A stretch of DNA of 64,000 nt from Faecalicatena contorta (lineage in GTDB: Bacteria; Bacillota; Clostridia; Lachnospirales; Lachnospiraceae). Below the pieces are notes generated by a model, which did not search any database, had not been told where the DNA came from, and saw nothing but the letters and a program-made list of their open reading frames with translations. The stretch is taken from NCBI RefSeq assembly GCF_003149105.1, contig NZ_QGDS01000001.1:387334-451333 (forward strand), read 5' to 3'. The number at the start of each line of letters is the position of its first letter. The stretch's first letter is position 1. Positions 45,837 to 54,711 of the stretch are shown here, in pieces. A program made the position numbers and the translations under genes.

Positions 45837-46031
45837 TGCTTCCTCCTTACCTTATTTCTTATTTATTTTTCCCACTCTTTATATTACGATATGGAATAGG
45901 AAAAATCAAGAAAAGTTGTAGAAGTTGGAAGTTTCTCTGCTTGACAAATAGAAAAGGGCATGACTCGGCTGGCCGTATATCTGCGGCGCCTTTCTTTTAC
46001 GCCGCAGTATAGCTACGTCTAAAGTGTTTTT

Positions 46032-46211
46032 TCATCCCTGAAACATATTTTCCACGTAGTTTCTCATAGCTTCGTGGCTGTGTTTTTGCTTTGCCTCCTC
46101 AATTACTCTTTCCTGTTCCGCTTTTGGAAGATGGGAAAAATGGTTTAGAGCATCGGAATGCTGTGCAAGCGCCATGGTAAAGCCTATGGGAAGTTCTTCA
46201 TTATTTATCAT
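46032..46211 (-). CDS. Small conserved-looking protein, 59 residues, unknown
   Basis: 59 residues from ATG 46209-46211 with GAAAGGAGA just upstream on the minus strand. It reads MINNEELPIGFTMALAQHSD and then a helical LPKAEQERVIEEAKQKHSHEA. I have seen similar FTMALAQ small proteins in Clostridia and it resembles the tail of YdeI/OmpD-associated proteins, but no function can be given. No membrane segment or signal. Independent unit between J-domain and ABC genes. Confidence 0.7.
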   Translation of the reverse strand: MINNEELPIGFTMALAQHSDALNHFSHLPKAEQERVIEEAKQKHSHEAMRNYVENMFQG

Positions 46212-46308
46212 TGCAAAATCTCCTTTCAAAAGGTATTTTGCAATTAGTATGTGTCAGTTTTTTTACTTCATACCCATTAGAAAAACCTGAGTAAAAAAAT
46301 ATGTTATA

Positions 46309-46335
46309 CTTATTGAATTGCTAACATTTAATAAG
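46309..46335 (+). repeat. Dispersed palindrome, copy B
   Basis: CTTATTGAAT (46309-46318), centre TGCTAAC, ATTTAATAAG (46326-46335), with one G-U pair. Preceded by and overlapping TATACT (46305-46310). It sits in the 331-bp gap 46212-46542 ahead of the FtsX-type gene; the rest of that gap is A/T rich and holds no gene that I can see. Confidence 0.7.
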
Positions 46336-46542
46336 GTATAATTAAAAGCATCTGTAATTGATTTAACTTATAGTAAAGCATTGAATATTTAAAAAAACAG
46401 AAAATTGCTATCAGACTAATGCCGTAAAAGATTCGAAATTATAGAATTGGCTAAAGGATTAAGTGAAGAAAACAGAGACATAATCTAAAAGAAGGGAAAA
46501 GTATGTGTATTAGTTTTCTAAATACACTACACAAGGAGAATC

Positions 46543-49152
46543 ATGAAAGCAGAACAGAAAGCTCAGAGGTTAAGAATAATTTGCGGAATTCTGATTTTTT
46601 TGAGTATTCTTTTTGAAAAATTAGTTGTAGGATGGGAATATTATTCTATCTGGGATATTATTTTTAAACTTAGAGATGGCAGCCTGGAAGTTGGAGGTCC
46701 AGAGGGGATTATACGCCTATGTACATTAATTCCTATGTTGTTCGCCAATATTCTATATTTGATTCGTTCTGTCTGGTTCATGAATAAAAAGAATCCAAAA
46801 TATTTTGAGTTTCTGCCGATGGTAAGTCTTATCGTTTACTTTATAGCTTTTTTCGCACAGCAGCTTTATATGGTTATTAACGTAACACTGGTGGCCTTTG
46901 ATTATATGGGAGCACGATGGCTGGAAGAACGGGATGCCATCAATAGGGCCTATGAGGAGCAGAAAAGGCGGGAAAGGGCAGACAAGGAAGAGAAGAAACG
47001 TGTGCATTATTTCCCCGGGCAGTATTCGAAAGAGTTTTTTAGGGTCATTCGGAAGAATACAGCCTATGGGAAAAGGGAAAAAATGATTTTGTCAGCAGGA
47101 TGTCTGCTCTGTGCATCATGCATGTATATTACTCTTACAGTATATAGCCTGATAACACAGGTCCACGGTAAAGAAGATATTTTGTCCAGAAACGGACTTG
47201 TTCAGAGTTTTCAGCAAACAGAAATTTTAGTTGTTCTGTTTCTTGTTTTGCTGCAGACCATGATTATTTCCTATTATATCAAAGACCAAAAAAGAGCAAT
47301 GCGCCTGTTTACGATTCTAGGAATGCGCAGCAGCACTATTTCTTTGATGTTTGCCATTGTATTTGCGGTAAATGCTTTTCTGTCGGGAGTGGCTGGTATG
47401 GTGTCCGGAGGTGCCATAGCTCATATTATTAAGGAAATTTGGCAAAGCGGTCTGACCCATAGCGGAGTAGAGATTACACTGGCATCAGTAGTCAGTGTTA
47501 AAACAGTTGGATTCGGCATCCTGGGATATCTGTTCATTATACTTTTGGCACTTGGATTTAATCAGGAAAACATTCTGAACCTGTCACGCTCCATGAATAT
47601 GAATGCAGAAATACAAAGAGAGAAACGCAGTAAAAAATATTCTCTGTTGTGCATTGGATTTGGTGTTGTGCTTAGTGCTGTCGGGATACGGTGGTATTTT
47701 TCCAGAAGCTGGGCAGAAAGTATGTATATCCATATTTTCAGTGTGCTGGGAATTTTCATGCTTTTAAAAGGAGGCACTGCCCTATCCCTGAACAGGCTGG
47801 AAAAGAACAAAGAACGGTATTACAGGAAGCTGATTTCCAGCCGCCCTCTTTATTACCGGTACTGGAAAAGTCTATGGAACTTTTTTTATTTGTCAGTAAT
47901 ACATTTTTTTATCTTAGCGGTATTTATTGTGCAGTTCACAGGTTCTCTTATGAAAGAGGATATAACAGATTTGTACCCTTATGATATTGTCTGCACTGCA
48001 TATGATACAGATTTGGATAAACTTGCAGAAATAGCCAATGAGCATGATGCCAAAACTAAGATATATCCTATGTTCCGCATGACTTCTGTATATGGTTCTG
48101 ATATGTTGTCCGGGTGGATGCAGGCAGGAGCACGCCCCATACAGTGGCCCCAGGGACAGCATATTGCCATTTCCACGTCCACTTACCAACAATTGAAGAA
48201 AGGATTAGGAAAAACACCACAAGAGATTGTGCTGTCAGGAGATGAGATGCATGTGGTGTATCAGCAAGATTTAACAGTGAAGGCACATACCATTGATTGG
48301 GATACCAGCAGGATAACGAAACGGCTTCGTATCGGGCAGCCCCTTACTTTTTATAACCCTTCGGATATAGATAATGTTTTTCCAGGCTGGAAAGTGAAAA
48401 GCGAGGAACGAGATATATTAACAGGGACATTCCATCAGGGGATGGGAGATAACTTAATCGTGTTCAATGATTCGTATTTTGAGAAAGAGTACAAAAAGCT
48501 TACTGCGTACAATAAAAACCAATGGGAGATGAGGGAGACAGCATCTTTTGAAGACTGGAGATTCTATACACAGAATCATACTTCTAATATGACAGAGGGA
48601 CCGACACAATTGGTCTGCTATACGGTACCGGAAAAAGAATATGCCGGAATGCTTGCGGATATGCAGTACCTTGAAGAAAAGCACCAATACGACAGGATGT
48701 GGGATGATTCTATCCAACCATTCTATGGAAAACAACAGAGGATAGTGGATACTGGTGCACAGATATTCTTTAAAAGACTGATCTACCTTTTTATTGTGCT
48801 TTTACTAGCGGTACTCGGGTTCTTTCAGTATTATGTGAAGGTTGAATCTGAAACGAAAGAAATGAACTGGCAGAATACTTTTCTGGAAAAATTGGGGATG
48901 AGAGAAAAGGACCGGAGGAAGGCACTGACGGGGCAAATGAAGATGTTTACTGTTTTGCCATTAGTAATAGGTGGGGGTGGCGGTATAATCTTTGCTGCTC
49001 TTACCGCAAGAGCAAGGCTATATACTCCTGAAGATATGAGTATGTTTGCACGCATAGGCACAGTTGTCTATTTGATTTATTTAGGTTTATGGATAGTTTG
49101 GCATTTCTGGATGAAAAGATTGATATGGAGGCGGATGCAATGGGAGAAGTAA
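46543..49152 (+). CDS. FtsX-type ABC transporter permease with extra N-terminal membrane domain
   Basis: 869 residues. Residues 1-130 form about four membrane helices not typical of FtsX proteins, followed by a charged cytoplasmic linker (EEQKRRERADKEEKKR). From about residue 175 is an FtsX-like permease: FTILGMRSSTISLMFAIVF coupling segment, several helices, a large extracytoplasmic domain (about 480-740) and three C-terminal helices ending KRLIWRRMQWEK. Partner ATPase overlaps by 13 bp. By family it may export a peptide, lipid or antibiotic, or act as a MacB/BceB-like mechanotransmitter. No histidine kinase is adjacent. Confidence 0.85.
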   Translation: MKAEQKAQRLRIICGILIFLSILFEKLVVGWEYYSIWDIIFKLRDGSLEVGGPEGIIRLCTLIPMLFANILYLIRSVWFMNKKNPKYFEFLPMVSLIVYFIAFFAQQLYMVINVTLVAFDYMGARWLEERDAINRAYEEQKRRERADKEEKKRVHYFPGQYSKEFFRVIRKNTAYGKREKMILSAGCLLCASCMYITLTVYSLITQVHGKEDILSRNGLVQSFQQTEILVVLFLVLLQTMIISYYIKDQKRAMRLFTILGMRSSTISLMFAIVFAVNAFLSGVAGMVSGGAIAHIIKEIWQSGLTHSGVEITLASVVSVKTVGFGILGYLFIILLALGFNQENILNLSRSMNMNAEIQREKRSKKYSLLCIGFGVVLSAVGIRWYFSRSWAESMYIHIFSVLGIFMLLKGGTALSLNRLEKNKERYYRKLISSRPLYYRYWKSLWNFFYLSVIHFFILAVFIVQFTGSLMKEDITDLYPYDIVCTAYDTDLDKLAEIANEHDAKTKIYPMFRMTSVYGSDMLSGWMQAGARPIQWPQGQHIAISTSTYQQLKKGLGKTPQEIVLSGDEMHVVYQQDLTVKAHTIDWDTSRITKRLRIGQPLTFYNPSDIDNVFPGWKVKSEERDILTGTFHQGMGDNLIVFNDSYFEKEYKKLTAYNKNQWEMRETASFEDWRFYTQNHTSNMTEGPTQLVCYTVPEKEYAGMLADMQYLEEKHQYDRMWDDSIQPFYGKQQRIVDTGAQIFFKRLIYLFIVLLLAVLGFFQYYVKVESETKEMNWQNTFLEKLGMREKDRRKALTGQMKMFTVLPLVIGGGGGIIFAALTARARLYTPEDMSMFARIGTVVYLIYLGLWIVWHFWMKRLIWRRMQWEK

Positions 49153-49895
49153 AAATACTGGAGGTAAAGGACTTAATCAGAAATTATCAGAAGCAGACAC
49201 CTGACGGTCAAAAGGACAGTATTGAGGTTTTAAAGGGACTGAGCTTCAACGTAGAAAAGGGAGAGTTCCTCGGTATTATGGGTAAGTCCGGCTGTGGAAA
49301 AACAACGCTTCTGAAGGTGCTGGGACTAATTGACAAGCAAACAGACGGCATCTTGAAGTTCATGGAAACCGATACCAATAACCTCCATCGGGATATACTC
49401 TCTGATATCAGAAGAAAACAAATTGGATTTGTGTTTCAGGACTTTTATCTCATGGACAGCCTCTCTGTAAAGGAAAACATTATGCTCCCTATGATACTAA
49501 ATAAGGCAAAATCTGAGGTGATGTCTGAGAAAACCAGGAAACTGGCAGAGCAGTTCCAAATTGAGCAACTGCTTGAAAAGGACCCTTATGAATTATCAGG
49601 CGGAGAGAAACAAAGAGCAGCAATCTGCCGTGCACTAATTAATAATCCAGACTTGATATTAGCAGATGAACCGACTGGAAACCTGGATTCGGAGTCAGGT
49701 AAAATTGTCATTGATACCCTGGCAAAAATCAACCGGGAATACGGGAAAACCATCGTCATGGTCACACATGACCCGAAAATGGCAGCGTACTGTAAAAAGA
49801 TTATCCTGCTGAAAGATGGCACAATATTAGAAACCCTGAATAAGACCGGGACAAATGAGGCCTTCTATCGTTTAATATTGGATAAAATGGCATGA
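49140..49895 (+). CDS. ABC transporter ATP-binding protein (MacB/LolD type)
   Basis: 251 residues. Walker A GKSGCGKTT, Q-loop GFVFQDFYLMDSL, signature LSGGEKQRAAICRAL, Walker B LILADEPTGNLDSESGK and switch His in VTHDPKMA. The wording matches LolD/BceA-type ATPases that work with FtsX permeases. ATG 49140 follows GGAGGCGG (49125-49132); ATGs further upstream lie inside the permease gene. Forms one transporter with the preceding gene. Confidence 0.96.
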   Translation: MGEVKILEVKDLIRNYQKQTPDGQKDSIEVLKGLSFNVEKGEFLGIMGKSGCGKTTLLKVLGLIDKQTDGILKFMETDTNNLHRDILSDIRRKQIGFVFQDFYLMDSLSVKENIMLPMILNKAKSEVMSEKTRKLAEQFQIEQLLEKDPYELSGGEKQRAAICRALINNPDLILADEPTGNLDSESGKIVIDTLAKINREYGKTIVMVTHDPKMAAYCKKIILLKDGTILETLNKTGTNEAFYRLILDKMA

Positions 49896-49936
49896 ATAAA
49901 CAGGCAGTAAGATTTGTTACAAATATTTTAATATCG

Positions 49937-50001
49937 TAAGTTCTAAATCTTCCGCTCCCCCTACTATATTGTTAAAGGTGATATAGCAGAGGGAGTTTTC
50001 T
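49937..50001 (+). repeat. 65-bp hairpin repeat, copy 1 (left flank of metal cassette)
   Basis: Begins TAAGTTCTAA and ends GAGGGAGTTTTCT; the 3' arm ATATAGCAGAGGGAG (49981-49995) pairs with CTCCCCCTACTATAT (about 49955-49969). The copy at 55483-55547 has the same start, ends and stem. It acts as the terminator of the ABC operon in layout, and a GTG follows immediately (50002) but opens only 8 codons. Confidence 0.75.
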
Positions 50002-50049
50002 GTGATATCAGGTATCAACTCCAAGTAAATAGAAAAGAGGAATAGAACG

Positions 50050-51015
50050 ATGACAGATATATACATTATATCAGGCTTTTTAGGAGCCGGAAAAACTACA
50101 TTGATTCAAAAACTGCTTAAAGAAGGATTCCACAATAAGAAAATAGTGCTGATTGAAAATGATTTTGGGGATATTAGTGTGGATGCAGCACTATTGAAGG
50201 ATGGTAATATTGAAGTAAGGGAAATAAATTCAGGCTGTATCTGCTGCAGTCTTTCCGGCAATTTTGTAAAAGCCATGAAAGAGCTTCTGGAGCGGTTTCA
50301 TCCTGATGTTATCTTAATTGAACCCTCCGGTGTAGGTAAATTATCCGACATCACAAAATTTTGCAGAGAGCAGGGAATTCGCTCCCTTGCCCGGATTAAG
50401 AAAAGGATAACAGTTGCGGATGTAAAACGATGTTCAGTATATCTTGAAAACTTTGGGGAATTTTTTGAGGATCAGATAAAGCATGCTGATAGTATACTTC
50501 TTAGCTGGACAGAAAATTATCCGGACAAGGTAAAAGACGCGTACCGGCTGATTCGAGGCTTAAATCCGAACGCAGAAATTCTATCCTTACCATGGACAAA
50601 GTTAAAAGTAGATGAAGTTCTTGATTCACATTCTGACAATCATCTCAGGATTGAAAGACAGGATACAGACAGGTGCAGATGCGGGCATCATCTTATGCAG
50701 AACTCTAATCACAAAGAGTGCGGCTGCAGACACCATCATTCTGCTGAGCAGACTTTTGAGACTGTCACAATACGAACTTCCAGAGTATTCAGTCTCCCTG
50801 ATTTGCAGAAACGAATCTTGCAGATGGAGAAAAATACGAGGGGAACTGTTCTGCGTGCCAAGGGGATTGTACGCACTGCCCAGGGATATCTCAATATCCA
50901 ATACGTTCCAGGCAATATCCAGATGACAGAGTGTACGATAGGTGGGAATATGCTGTGTATCATAGGACATGGGCTGAACCGGAAAGAGTTAACCAGTCTC
51001 TTTGAGGTAGATTAA
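50050..51015 (+). CDS. G3E-family (CobW/COG0523) GTPase, metallochaperone-like
   Basis: 321 residues. Walker A FLGAGKTT (10-17), the metal motif CICC (C63, C65, C66) in SGCICCSLSG, and the EPSGVGKL block; then a Cys/His-rich stretch near residues 200-225 (CRCGHHLMQNSNHKECGC, then RHHH) and a CobW C-terminal domain. The guanine-recognition NKxD is not visible where expected (ILLSWTENY instead). COG0523 proteins insert or deliver Zn, Ni or Co. Three bases separate it from the next gene, so they are one operon. Confidence 0.9.
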   Translation: MTDIYIISGFLGAGKTTLIQKLLKEGFHNKKIVLIENDFGDISVDAALLKDGNIEVREINSGCICCSLSGNFVKAMKELLERFHPDVILIEPSGVGKLSDITKFCREQGIRSLARIKKRITVADVKRCSVYLENFGEFFEDQIKHADSILLSWTENYPDKVKDAYRLIRGLNPNAEILSLPWTKLKVDEVLDSHSDNHLRIERQDTDRCRCGHHLMQNSNHKECGCRHHHSAEQTFETVTIRTSRVFSLPDLQKRILQMEKNTRGTVLRAKGIVRTAQGYLNIQYVPGNIQMTECTIGGNMLCIIGHGLNRKELTSLFEVD

Positions 51016-51018
51016 GCC

Positions 51019-52608
51019 ATGACAATACCTGTTTATGTCGTAACCGGGTTTTTATACTCGGGAAAAACCACCTTTTTAAATTCATTGCTGAACCAGCCTG
51101 ACCGGCGGGAAATAAAAACGCTATTGCTGCAGTTTGAGACAGGTGAGGAGGCATTTCAAAGACATCTCAGAAATTGTAACAACAAGAGTTTCTCCAAAAA
51201 GGACCTGGAAAAGCAGCCGGAGCAAGTTATCCAAGGTATTTATGCATGTATGAAGGAGTGGAAACCAGATGAAATCTGGATTGAATGGAATGGAATGGTT
51301 TCCTTTTCCAGGCTTCAGGAGTTATTGCTAGGTCCGCCGCTGTGCGGCTCCTGTAAAATCCAAAAGGCAATTCATATTGCCGAGGCTGTGAATCTGGAGG
51401 AAATGCTGGGGCGGACGGGAAGTGCTCTGCCCGAACAGATTGCAAATAGTGATGTTGTCATTTTACGTACCCCACAAAGTGGGGGAGGAACTGCGGCATA
51501 TCAGCAGATGCGCCGTACAATAAAAATTCTGAATCCAGGTGTTGCCACATATAGGCTCAGAGGCATGGAATTTAGAAATTTACACAAATGGGTTTTCCGG
51601 GAAACAGGTCCTAAAATTAGTTCCTTTTTTCTGGCCTTACTCTGTGTGGCAGCATTATACCTTCTGGTAAAGCCCGTTTTCAGCCAAATGCCAATATCTA
51701 TAAATACCATAATAAATGTATTCCTGGGAATTATACTTCAGGCAATTCCGTTTTTACTGCTCGGGGTACTGCTTTCCTCATTCATTCAAATTTTCATTCC
51801 AAAAGCCTGGATTGAAAAATGGTTTCCAAAATCTCTTGCCGGAGGTATAACAATAGCTATTTTAGGAGGATTTTGCCTGCCGGTATGTGATTGCGCCTCT
51901 ATCCCTATTTTTAAGAGCCTGGTAAAGAAAGGAATTCCACTTCCTGCCGCAATTACATTTTTGCTGGCTGCACCGGTCATCAACCCGGTTGTTATCTTAT
52001 CAACTTACTATGCATTTGGGGGAGACTTGATTATTGTAGCACAGCGCATCTGCATGGGAATCACTGCATCCATAATCATTGGTCTTAGCTTTGCAGTTCG
52101 TTCCTCAAAGGGACGGGTGCTGCCTGCGGGCAGATTTGATGGCCTGATGTGCAGTTGCGGCTGCTATCAGGATATGGATTCTATGACCGGGCCCGGTAAC
52201 AAAATAGATTTGTTTTTCCGGCATGCACAGGCGGAATTTTTTGACGTAGGGAAATATCTGATGCTCGGCTCCTTTGTAGCTTCCGTTTTTCAAGCTTTAG
52301 GCACGGGCCTGTCGGGCGGCATACAAAGCGAAGCAGGGACAGCAGTATCTATGGTAATTATGATGGGGATGGCCTTCATCCTTTCTTTATGCTCCTCATC
52401 AGATGCGGTAATTGCACGCAGTTTTTCTACTCAGTTTCCAATGGCAGCTATTATGAGTTTTCTGGTATTTGGCCCGATGATGGATATCAAAAATATGATG
52501 ATGCTCTCCTCAGGATTTTCAAAACGTTTTATTGGCAGGCTGGTTTTTACATCTTTTGCAGTGTGTTTTACCGTTGTATACTTATTTTATCAAATAGGGG
52601 GAAGATAG
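51019..52608 (+). CDS. Fusion: G3E-like P-loop domain plus YraQ/ArsP-type permease
   Basis: 529 residues. Residues 1-185 are a shortened G3E-like domain: P-loop GFLYSGKTTF near 10-19, WIEWNG, then CGSC near 110-115; CxCC and NKxD are absent. Residues 190-529 are a permease of the DUF318/ArsP (PF03773) family with about eight helices, core motif LPVCDCASIPI near residue 290 and a cytoplasmic Cys cluster MCSCGCYQDMD near 376. The two halves are normally separate proteins. Likely an efflux or handling permease for a thiophilic or transition metal or metalloid; substrate unproven. Confidence 0.82.
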   Translation: MTIPVYVVTGFLYSGKTTFLNSLLNQPDRREIKTLLLQFETGEEAFQRHLRNCNNKSFSKKDLEKQPEQVIQGIYACMKEWKPDEIWIEWNGMVSFSRLQELLLGPPLCGSCKIQKAIHIAEAVNLEEMLGRTGSALPEQIANSDVVILRTPQSGGGTAAYQQMRRTIKILNPGVATYRLRGMEFRNLHKWVFRETGPKISSFFLALLCVAALYLLVKPVFSQMPISINTIINVFLGIILQAIPFLLLGVLLSSFIQIFIPKAWIEKWFPKSLAGGITIAILGGFCLPVCDCASIPIFKSLVKKGIPLPAAITFLLAAPVINPVVILSTYYAFGGDLIIVAQRICMGITASIIIGLSFAVRSSKGRVLPAGRFDGLMCSCGCYQDMDSMTGPGNKIDLFFRHAQAEFFDVGKYLMLGSFVASVFQALGTGLSGGIQSEAGTAVSMVIMMGMAFILSLCSSSDAVIARSFSTQFPMAAIMSFLVFGPMMDIKNMMMLSSGFSKRFIGRLVFTSFAVCFTVVYLFYQIGGR

Positions 52609-53439
52609 ATGCAGATAAGGGTAAGAGTAATCAATCTTCAAATTTTACTGGAGTGCCTGTGTTGTTGCTTATTTTCCGCCTTGCTGGTTTATTTGGCGGG
52701 TAGCGGAAAATATCTTTCTTATATCACGCCGCGGATGAAACCATACCTTTATTTTTCAGCAATTGTCATGGGAATGTGGGCTTTATCAGGAGTCAGACGC
52801 CTATTCCGGCCGCAGCATAGAGTCCGGTCCATACATTGCCTTATATTGGCGGTTCCAATTCTGCTGATTTTGCTTCCTCATGCCCCGCTGGGGGTATCGG
52901 ATATCACAAAAAACTATTCTGGCGGTGGCTCCTTGTCCAATTTATCCGGGACAAAACAATCTAGTGCTACACTGGATTCGGCGAAAACTGCGCCTGCCGA
53001 TGTTCAGCCTGCATCAGAGAAAGAGGAGAGTTCTGGTACATTGCCGGGATTGGATATAGCAAGTAAAAAAATCACTGTTTCAAATGAAGATTTCTCAATT
53101 TGGCTTGCCGAATTTGATTTTAATGGAAAGCAGTATGAAGGGTATACGGTAGTTATGACAGGATTTGTTTTTAATGATTTTGAAGTACCAAAAGAAGACG
53201 AGTTTGTTATCTCAAGGCTGGCAATGACATGCTGTATTGCAGATTTATCTCCGACAGGCGTGCGGTGTATCTATGAGGATGCCTCAGAACTCAACAGTGA
53301 GGACTGGATTACTGTCGAAGGGACTTTTTCTATCAGGGAATATCAATATGGAAACATAACGAGAGAGGAGCCGCTGATCACCGTTACTAATATCGCACCC
53401 TCCGAACCGGTGGCAGAGTATGTTTATCCATTTGTTTAA
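52609..53439 (+). CDS. TIGR03943-type permease subunit (YcgQ-like)
   Basis: 276 residues, starting on the base after the fusion gene's stop. Two or three N-terminal helices (LLECLCCCLFSALLVYLAGS, then YLYFSAIVMGMWALSGV and LILAVPILLILLPHA), a Ser/Thr-rich linker, and a C-terminal extracytoplasmic domain with ITVSNEDFSIWLAEFDFNG, MTGFVFNDFEVPKEDEFVI and MTCCIADLSPTGVRCIY (conserved Cys pair), ending EEPLITVTNI. This family accompanies the permease above in many Firmicutes (Bacillus ycgR-ycgQ). Function by association. Confidence 0.85.
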   Translation: MQIRVRVINLQILLECLCCCLFSALLVYLAGSGKYLSYITPRMKPYLYFSAIVMGMWALSGVRRLFRPQHRVRSIHCLILAVPILLILLPHAPLGVSDITKNYSGGGSLSNLSGTKQSSATLDSAKTAPADVQPASEKEESSGTLPGLDIASKKITVSNEDFSIWLAEFDFNGKQYEGYTVVMTGFVFNDFEVPKEDEFVISRLAMTCCIADLSPTGVRCIYEDASELNSEDWITVEGTFSIREYQYGNITREEPLITVTNIAPSEPVAEYVYPFV

Positions 53440-53442
53440 TCT

Positions 53443-53495
53443 GTTACAGCTCAGCATAATCCCGGTTACATTTTGCCCCAAGCTGAGCTGTAATA
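53443..53495. repeat. Palindrome sharing the MITE-like terminus
   Basis: TTACAGCTCAGC (53444-53455) and GCTGAGCTGTAA (53482-53493), perfect 12-bp arms. The arms equal the inner ends of the element at 42208-42400 (TTGTTACAGYTCAG). Probably a deleted relative; it can also terminate the cassette operon weakly. Confidence 0.6.
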
Positions 53496-53501
53496 AAAAT
53501 C

Positions 53502-53529
53502 TTGACGATATAATAAAAAGTGATATAAT
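53502..53529 (+). promoter_or_regulatory. Promoter of the YibE/F pair
   Basis: TTGACG (53502-53507), 16 bp, TATAAT (53524-53529). Places yibE/yibF in a separate transcript from the GTPase-permease genes. Confidence 0.75.
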
Positions 53530-53571
53530 GTGAAAATAGTTTTTAATATATGAAATGAGAGGCTCACGTAC

Positions 53572-54711
53572 ATGAAGCTGCTGAACCGGCTGAAGACAAT
53601 TATGCATATTCTTTTAGCCACCAAAAAAAGAAAGGGGTTCTGTTTATTAATATTGATCTATTTTGCCGTTCTTATATTTGTAGCAAATAATCAATGGCTG
53701 TACAAAACACCTATAGCAAAAATTACCGAAGTACATACTGAAGAAAAGAAGACAATGGAAGCTACGCGCGGAGAAAAAGAAATCTATTACAGACAGAGTC
53801 TAAGGGCCATTGTTTTAAACGGTGAATGGAAGGGTAAAAGTATTACATTAAAAAACGAATATTCTTATTCTGGCGTTCTTAATCAAAAATACCATAAGGG
53901 AGACCGGGTCCTGATAAATGTAAATGGAGAGTCTCAAACAGGAGGCATAAGAGGGCTGAAGCGGGATGTGCATCTGACCGCTCTTATTGGTGCACTTGTT
54001 ATTCTGCTTATATTTGTAACCGGGAGAAAAGGAATCCTGACAATATGTACGCTTGTAGTAAATGCAGGAATTTTTATTGTAGGATTTTCACGTTTTCTAA
54101 AAGATGATGATATTTGGGCAATCTGTAATATCATTTCGGTTTTGTTTGCTGTTGGAACACTTTTATTACTCAATGGTTTCAACAAAAAAACTTTGGCGGC
54201 TATTGTTTCTACGTTATGTGTTCTGGCAGCAATTATGGGGATTTTTGATACTGTGATGGCATATGAAGGGGCACTGGATTATTCTACAATGGAGTATCTG
54301 GGAAGTTTGGACAACCCCAGTGAGCTATTCCGGGCAGAAGTCATGCTGGCAGGGCTGGGAGCAATCATGGACGTAGCAGTCACGATTTCTGCCGCCCTTG
54401 GGGAGATTCTTCATAAAAACCCTCAGGTAACATTCTTTCAATTATTCCGCTCAGGGAGAGAAATTGGATATGATATTATGGGAACGATGATGAACGTCCT
54501 GCTTTTTGTTTTTGGCTGCGGCCTGATTCCTTCTTTCTTAATCCGAATGAATAACGACATAGGCTTCCTGACTATCGTACGGCTGCATATTCCTTATGAA
54601 ATCTGCCGTTTTCTGATTGAAAGTATCGGAATTGTTCTGACCATTCCCATCTCTATTTTGGTTGCCTCTTTATTTATGAAACTTAGATTCAGACAAGGAG
54701 GAGAAAAATGA
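53572..54711 (+). CDS. YibE/F-family membrane protein (YibE-like)
   Basis: 379 residues. N-terminal helix (GFCLLILIYFAVLIFVANN), an extracytoplasmic beta-rich segment (about 60-125: ITEVHTEEKKT, KSITLKNEYSYSG, YHKGDRVLINVN), then the YibE/F domain with seven helices: MAGLGAIMDVAVTISAAL-like (here VMLAGLGAIMDVAVTISA) and NPQVTFFQLFRSGREIGYDIMGTMMNVLLFVF. Family function is unknown; streptococcal and lactococcal YibEF occur near envelope or metal genes. Overlaps the partner gene by 4 bp. Confidence 0.88.
   Translation: MKLLNRLKTIMHILLATKKRKGFCLLILIYFAVLIFVANNQWLYKTPIAKITEVHTEEKKTMEATRGEKEIYYRQSLRAIVLNGEWKGKSITLKNEYSYSGVLNQKYHKGDRVLINVNGESQTGGIRGLKRDVHLTALIGALVILLIFVTGRKGILTICTLVVNAGIFIVGFSRFLKDDDIWAICNIISVLFAVGTLLLLNGFNKKTLAAIVSTLCVLAAIMGIFDTVMAYEGALDYSTMEYLGSLDNPSELFRAEVMLAGLGAIMDVAVTISAALGEILHKNPQVTFFQLFRSGREIGYDIMGTMMNVLLFVFGCGLIPSFLIRMNNDIGFLTIVRLHIPYEICRFLIESIGIVLTIPISILVASLFMKLRFRQGGEK

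Noticed and set aside
45821..46012. 63-codon plus-strand frame
   Set aside because: Hydrophobic and basic composition with no ribosome site, overlapping the J-domain gene start on the other strand; no family resemblance.
53443..53495. Simple rho-independent terminator of the TIGR03943 gene
   Set aside because: The 12-bp palindrome has no T tract on either strand, and its arms match the ends of the 42208-42400 element, so a repeat origin is the better explanation.
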